From an uncultured Erysipelotrichaceae bacterium (lineage in GTDB: Bacteria; Bacillota_I; Bacilli_A; RFN20; CAG-826), in NCBI GenBank assembly GCA_902774655.1, contig CACYJD010000038.1, positions 1 to 6,045 on the forward strand: a stretch of DNA of 6,045 nucleotides, in the 5' to 3' direction. The notes below the pieces were generated by a model. It saw only the letters and a program-made list of their open reading frames with translations. It ran no database searches and was not told the DNA's origin. Shown here piece by piece: positions 5,106 to 6,045 of this stretch. The position numbers were made by a program, and so were the translations under genes. Positions within the stretch are counted from its first letter, which is position 1; every line of letters starts with the position of its first letter.

Positions 5106-5166
5106 ATGAAACTCTTAGAAGTTTTGATTGAAAGAAAAGTTGAAACACTTAATCGCCCTTTTCTTT
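5096..5166 (+). repeat. Inverted repeat across the priA start, followed by a T-rich run
   Basis: The two perfect 10-bp arms (5096-5105 and 5152-5161) are separated by 46 bases. With one bulged A the pairing extends by about two more pairs outward. The right arm leads into TTTTCTTT (5159-5166), so the element resembles an intrinsic terminator with an over-long loop as well as a ribosome-binding-site lock. The 3' arm encodes conserved PriA residues NRPF, so coding constraint explains that arm. The matching leader sequence is not explained by coding. Confidence 0.5.
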
Positions 5167-6045
5167 ATGCCTATTTCGGTGATAGAGCAGTTGATACAGG
5201 ATTTAGAGTACTTGTTGATTTCGCTAATAGTGATTTAGTCGCCTATGTTTTAAAAGTTACTGAAACTAATAAAACAATCGAAGAATTAGAAGAAGAAACC
5301 CACTTTGAAATCAAAGAAATCAAAGAAGTTTTAGATGATAAACCCTTACTAAACAAAGAATTAATGGAACTTGCCAATCAAGTAAGCAAAGATTTATTGG
5401 TTCCATTAATTTCAGTATTACAGGCTATGCTACCACCTAGCTTAAAACCATCTAAGTCAACTTTTAGAGCGCCTAAGATTGGTTATAAGAAATATCTTCA
5501 TATCTTAGATTCTAGTGAAGATGGTTTAACAGCAAAACAAGCCGAGATCCTGCGCTTAATTAAAGAAAAAGACATTCTTAAAAGTGAAGTTGGATCCCCA
5601 AGTGTAGTCGATAAATTAATTAAATTAAAACGTATTGAAGTTGTTGAAAAAGAGCACCATCGTTTAGTGATGGATGAAGCCTATATGGACGTTAATGAAA
5701 ATCTCACAAACGATCAAATAAAGGCTATAAAGTCCATTGAATCTACCGATAAACTAGTCACTTTACTTCAAGGAGTTACTGGTTCTGGAAAGACTGAAGT
5801 ATATCTCAGGTTGACTGAAAAATGTCTTGAGAGTAATCGTAACGTTTTAATGCTTGTTCCTGAAATTTCATTAACACCTATAATGGTGGATTATTTTGAA
5901 TCTAGATTTAAAGGTAAAGTTGCGATCCTTCATAGTGAGCTAACCGATGCTCAAAAATATGATGAATATAGACGTATCGCTAGAGGAGAAGCAAATATCG
6001 TTGTAGGCGCTAGAAGTGCAATCTTTGCGCCACTAGACAATATTG
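5106..6045 (+). CDS. priA: Primosomal protein N', replication restart helicase (partial, 3' end cut)
   Basis: PriA is a 3'-to-5' DNA helicase that recognises abandoned forks and D-loops and reloads the replisome. The visible 313 residues run open to the window edge. They contain the N-terminal fork-binding domain with NRPFLYAY (16-23, matching the family's DRPFDY), a winged-helix-like section (about 135-190), then the start of the helicase core: TNDQ-x-A (201-206), Walker A GVTGSGKT (223-230), LVPEISLTP (250-258), LHSELTDAQKYDEYRRI (275-291) and VVGARSAIFAP (299-309). The Walker B DEEH, zinc-binding cysteines and C-terminal domain lie beyond the window. It starts 18 bp after gmk with its own ribosome binding site. 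In Bacillus, rpoZ and coaBC stand between these two genes; here they are absent. No frameshift is seen in the visible part. Confidence 0.95.
   Translation, partial: MKLLEVLIERKVETLNRPFLYAYFGDRAVDTGFRVLVDFANSDLVAYVLKVTETNKTIEELEEETHFEIKEIKEVLDDKPLLNKELMELANQVSKDLLVPLISVLQAMLPPSLKPSKSTFRAPKIGYKKYLHILDSSEDGLTAKQAEILRLIKEKDILKSEVGSPSVVDKLIKLKRIEVVEKEHHRLVMDEAYMDVNENLTNDQIKAIKSIESTDKLVTLLQGVTGSGKTEVYLRLTEKCLESNRNVLMLVPEISLTPIMVDYFESRFKGKVAILHSELTDAQKYDEYRRIARGEANIVVGARSAIFAPLDNI

Noticed and set aside
1..6045. Alternative genetic code with TGA as Trp, as in many Mollicutes
   Set aside because: All conserved genes are full length without internal TGA, and the Trp codons seen (ppa, degV, gmk, NFACT, lipoprotein) are TGG. 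There are few Trp codons, but nothing supports reassignment.

Overview
The window is AT-rich DNA (roughly one third G+C by eye) with short intergenic gaps, tightly packed operons, TAA stops in all complete genes but one (TAG for ppa), and standard-code usage: every Trp is TGG and no TGA is read through. Gene content and protein style point to a low-GC Firmicute of the Bacilli/Erysipelotrichia/Mollicutes neighbourhood, probably a host-associated one. This placement is inference; no rRNA or other phylogenetic marker gene was used.

Layout, left to right. (1) The 3' end of atpC (F1 ATPase epsilon subunit, + strand) meets a convergent lipoprotein gene (- strand), and the two stop codons share one TTAA. 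(2) A 177-bp divergent intergenic region carries a good promoter for a + strand cluster: ppa (inorganic pyrophosphatase), a DegV-family fatty-acid-binding protein and trmL (tRNA wobble 2'-O-methyltransferase). (3) trmL meets a convergent NFACT/RqcH-like gene (- strand), again sharing a single TTAA. (4) A 71-bp divergent region separates that gene from gmk (guanylate kinase), which is followed after 18 bp by priA (replication restart helicase), cut off by the window end. RqcH-like, gmk and priA also lie near each other in Bacillus subtilis, but rpoZ and coaBC, which sit between gmk and priA there, are absent here.

Most of this is housekeeping: ATP synthesis, pyrophosphate removal, fatty-acid handling, tRNA modification, ribosome rescue, nucleotide supply and replication restart. 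I see no mobile element, CRISPR array, RNA gene, defence system or biosynthetic cluster. The points of interest are smaller: a short NFACT protein that appears to lack both the tRNA-binding Asp-Arg signature and the helix-hairpin-helix region; a lipoprotein with two thioredoxin-like halves of which only the first keeps CxxC; transcription terminators embedded inside the coding sequence of the convergent neighbour; a predicted gmk promoter whose start site falls on the ATG (leaderless mRNA); and a perfect 10-bp inverted repeat that buries the priA ribosome binding site and is followed by a T-rich run.
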